Virus record (IMG/VR): IMGVR_UViG_3300001748_000019
Span: 1-28,525 of that record
Length of the DNA: 28,525 bases
Origin: a virus
Strand: one strand, 5' to 3'
Shown: in pieces, positions 26,473 through 28,525 of the stretch
Position numbering within the stretch: position 1 is the stretch's first letter
Layout: each line of letters opens with the position of its first letter
Notes under the pieces: generated by a model
Seen by the model: only the letters and a program-made list of their open reading frames with translations
What the model was told of the DNA's origin: nothing
The model's database searches: none
Program-made: the position numbers and the translations under genes

Positions 26473-27705
26473 ATGGCAAGAAAGAAAAAATCAGAAGGAG
26501 CAATCAGAGTAGTCAATCTACAGGGATATACAATCCCTCAGATTAAAGAAGACTACCGCAACGATTGGGTTACTTACGGAGAAGACAATAACTACTTCGG
26601 AGACCTAATCGACAACTATCTTAGCAGTCCAACAAACTCCTGTTGTATTAACGGTATTGTGGATATGATTTACGGAAGAGGATTGTCTGCAACGGACAGC
26701 GAAGAGAAGCCTGAGATGTTTACTCGCTTCAAAATGATATTAAGAGACGAAGAGGTAAAGAAGTTAGTAAATGATTATAAACTGCTTGGTCAAGCTGCTA
26801 TTCAGGTTGTATACAATAACAGTAAAACTAGAATCACTTCTCTTACGCATTTTCCTATGGAAACGCTAAGAGCTGAGAAAGCTAAAGAGGGTAAGATACA
26901 AGCATATTACTACCACCCTAAATGGAAGGATTACAAACCATCTGACGAGCCTAAGCGTATACCGACATTTGGTAATGGTAAAAATAGCGAACCAAGAGAG
27001 CTTTATATTATCCGCCCTTACAGACCAGGATTCTATTACTATGCACCTGTAGATTATCACGGATGTTTACAGTACTGCTCGCTTGAAGAGGAAGTATCAA
27101 ACTACCATATAAACAATATTCTTAACGGACTTCAGCCATCACTCTTAATCAACTTCAATAACGGAGTGCCAGACGAAGAGGCTCAACAACTCATTGAAAC
27201 GAAAATCCAAGATAAATTCGGAGGAACATCCAACTCAGGGAAGTTCATCTTAGCGTTCAATGAAGACCCTGACCGTAAAGCAGACATAGAGCCTATCCAC
27301 CTCCCAGATGCACACGCACAATATCAGTTTCTATCTGATGAGGCTCGTGAGAAGATTATGCTTGGTCACAGAGTAGTTTCTCCGATACTTCTTGGCATCA
27401 AGGATAACACAGGCTTCGGAAACAATGCAGAGGAGCTTAGAACGGCTTCTGTGCTTATGGATAACATTGTTATCAGACCATTCCAAGAAAAGATAATAGA
27501 GTGCCTTAAAACGATTTTGGCATTCAACGAGATTGACCTTAACCTATACTTCGTTACACTTCAGCCGATTGAGTTTACTGAGCTAGAAAATATCGAGACT
27601 AAGATTAAGCGTGAGGAAGAAACGGGAGAGAAGTTATCGGCAATAGACCGAGTAAAGTCACTATTTAAAAAGAAAGAAGATGAAGGCACTGTTCGTAACG
27701 ACTGA
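26473..27705 (+). CDS. Portal protein
   Basis: Encodes 410 residues. A WVTYGEDNNYFGDLIDNYLSSPTNSCCINGIVDMIYGRGL start (32-72), the YYHPKWKDY strand and the helical HRVVSPILLGIKDNTGFGNNAEELRTASVLMDNIVIRPFQEKIIECL segment (about 297-343) match portal proteins. The helix after NTGFGNNAEEL corresponds to the wing/stem region of the dodecameric ring. The charged C-terminus (KREEETGEKLSAIDRVKSLFKKKEDEG) is typical. It forms the DNA gate and the docking site for terminase and connector. It lies downstream of the capsid gene rather than next to terL. Confidence 0.88.
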   Translation: MARKKKSEGAIRVVNLQGYTIPQIKEDYRNDWVTYGEDNNYFGDLIDNYLSSPTNSCCINGIVDMIYGRGLSATDSEEKPEMFTRFKMILRDEEVKKLVNDYKLLGQAAIQVVYNNSKTRITSLTHFPMETLRAEKAKEGKIQAYYYHPKWKDYKPSDEPKRIPTFGNGKNSEPRELYIIRPYRPGFYYYAPVDYHGCLQYCSLEEEVSNYHINNILNGLQPSLLINFNNGVPDEEAQQLIETKIQDKFGGTSNSGKFILAFNEDPDRKADIEPIHLPDAHAQYQFLSDEAREKIMLGHRVVSPILLGIKDNTGFGNNAEELRTASVLMDNIVIRPFQEKIIECLKTILAFNEIDLNLYFVTLQPIEFTELENIETKIKREEETGEKLSAIDRVKSLFKKKEDEGTVRND

Positions 27706-28189
27706 AGATTTAAGACGTAAGTCGATTGTAGGAGGTACTGTAGATGCTGATAAATTCATTCAGTTCATCGAGGTAAGTCAGGATATCCATATCCAAAACT
27801 ATCTTGGCACTGTGCTGTACGACAAGATGCAAGAACTAATCGTAGATGACGAAATAGACCTTCCCGCAAATGCTGACTACAAGACTCTCTTAAACGACTA
27901 TTTAACGCCGATGCTTATTTGGTTTGCTCAGTCAGACTACTATATGTTTGCATCGTATCAAGTGAGTAATGGGGGCGTATTTAAGCATCGAAGCGAGTCT
28001 TCAGAGACTCTCTCGATGCAAGAGGTGCAATATCTAGTGGAGAACTCTCGCAATAAAGCGGAGTTCTACACAAGAAGATTTTTGGATTATATGACGTTTA
28101 ATAACGATTTGTATCCTGAATACAATGCTGCAAACAATGAGGGTATGTACCCAGACAAGTCAGATAATTTTAATAGTTGGGTTTTATGA
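27680..28189 (+). CDS. Head-tail connector protein (DUF6712-like)
   Basis: Encodes 169 residues. MKALFVTTEDLRRKSIVGGTVDADKFIQFIEVSQDIHIQNYLGTVLYDKM (1-50) and LTPMLIWFAQSDYYMFASYQVSNGGVFKH (about 75-103) fit the helical connector proteins annotated as DUF6712 in Bacteroidetes phages. These resemble the gp6/gp15 class of adaptors that bind below the portal. It overlaps the portal gene by 26 bp, which supports coupled expression and a shared role at the neck. Confidence 0.7.
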   Translation: MKALFVTTEDLRRKSIVGGTVDADKFIQFIEVSQDIHIQNYLGTVLYDKMQELIVDDEIDLPANADYKTLLNDYLTPMLIWFAQSDYYMFASYQVSNGGVFKHRSESSETLSMQEVQYLVENSRNKAEFYTRRFLDYMTFNNDLYPEYNAANNEGMYPDKSDNFNSWVL

Positions 28190-28241
28190 GATATAAGCCA
28201 AAAAAGGAAAACATAAACAAGTTAAAACAGTTTTTAAGTAG

Positions 28242-28376
28242 ATGCCAATACCAAGACCAACACCAGGAGAAAAGCAACGGGATTTCATCCAGAGATGTGT
28301 TGCACAAATTGGCAAAGAATACAAAACAGGTCAAGCGTTAGCAATCTGTTATAAAGAATATAGAGAAAACAAATAG
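28242..28376 (+). CDS. Small conserved phage protein (PIPxPxPGE...RCV...LAICY type)
   Basis: Encodes 44 residues: MPIPRPTPGEKQRDFIQRCV, then GQALAICYKEYRENK. This compact motif (DFI.RC........Q.LAICY) is common in small proteins and protein ends of Bacteroidetes phages, often near portal or protease genes. Function unknown. It lies 52 bp after the connector gene and 2 bp before the next start. A longer overlapping frame at 28186-28341 is less convincing. Confidence 0.7.
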   Translation: MPIPRPTPGEKQRDFIQRCVAQIGKEYKTGQALAICYKEYRENK

Positions 28377-28378
28377 AG

Positions 28379-28525
28379 ATGCCAAACGAAATATATCACA
28401 GAAGCGAGTGGGGAAATCCTAATTCTGAAGGTTGGGGAGATATTTACTTTGACCCTGCTGCTACTAATAAGCTGTACAATCATTCTGACTATTACGAGAA
28501 CTCTGATGGCACAGATAAGATATTA
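28379..28525 (+). CDS. Start of a phage structural protein (3' truncated)
   Basis: The first 49 residues are visible before the window ends: MPNEIYHRSEWGNPNSEGWG, then DIYFDPAATNKLYNHSDYYENSDGT. I recall this start in proteins next to connector genes in flavobacterial phages, but the function is not established. It begins 2 bp after the preceding stop codon. Confidence 0.68.
   Translation, partial: MPNEIYHRSEWGNPNSEGWGDIYFDPAATNKLYNHSDYYENSDGTDKIL

Noticed and set aside
28186-28341. 51-codon frame beginning with an ATGA overlap of the connector gene
   Set aside because: It overlaps most of the better-supported 28242 gene in another frame. Its second half (QDQHQEKSNGISSRDVLHKL) looks like a shadow translation. 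A short real peptide ending elsewhere cannot be ruled out.

Overview
This window looks like 28.5 kb of the genome of a tailed, double-stranded DNA phage of a Bacteroidetes host, most likely a flavobacterium. It could also be a prophage or an assembled uncultured phage. The evidence is of four kinds. It is AT-rich. It has TAnnTTTG-type -7 promoter elements, typical of Bacteroidetes. Genes start after A/T-rich leaders with no clear Shine-Dalgarno sequence. The terminase, portal, tail and small conserved proteins look like those of flavobacterial siphoviruses. Every gene I can support is on the plus strand. I saw no integrase, tRNA, rRNA, insertion sequence or CRISPR array.

Layout. (1) 1-213: the end of a probable M15-like peptidase and a terminator, then about 130 bp of almost pure A/T. 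(2) 365-9881: a tightly packed, often overlapping run of DNA metabolism genes. These are an ERF single-strand annealing protein, a RecA-fold ATPase/helicase, a RusA resolvase, a small sigma factor, a probable PD-(D/E)XK protein, a DUF5664-type protein, a RecE/Cas4-like exonuclease, a protein with a DnaA domain IV-like helix-turn-helix, a cytosine-5 DNA methyltransferase, and the small and large terminase subunits. ERF plus exonuclease plus RusA form a recombination set. (3) 9882-14597: small accessory genes in three or four short transcription units, separated by unusually elaborate intergenic regions. (4) 14598-22162: tail genes (tail assembly chaperone with a probable -1 frameshift, tail completion proteins, two large tail proteins, tape measure). 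(5) 22198-28525: head genes (XkdF-like protease fusion, scaffold-like protein, major capsid protein, probable tail tube, portal, connector). The 678-residue tape measure suggests a tail of roughly 100 nm by the usual 0.15 nm per residue rule.

The most striking content is regulatory. Three intergenic regions (about 9998-10171, 12131-12280, 13206-13393) share one composite layout. First come direct repeats of a 14-bp asymmetric motif, TTAAACGCAGTRGG, usually spaced 19 bp apart. Next come hairpins, in one case a terminator. Then come four TTAAC or TTTAC sites spaced exactly 11 bp apart, and finally a -7 element and a gene. In all three promoters the 11-bp sites fall at 26, 37 and 48 bp before the -7 box. 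The 14-bp motif also occurs alone inside genes in regions 2 and 3, always on the plus strand and often read as Lys-Arg-Ser-Gly. A second notable item is a predicted three-helix RNA at 5035-5096 whose internal loop has the sequence signature of a bulged-G (sarcin-ricin) motif.
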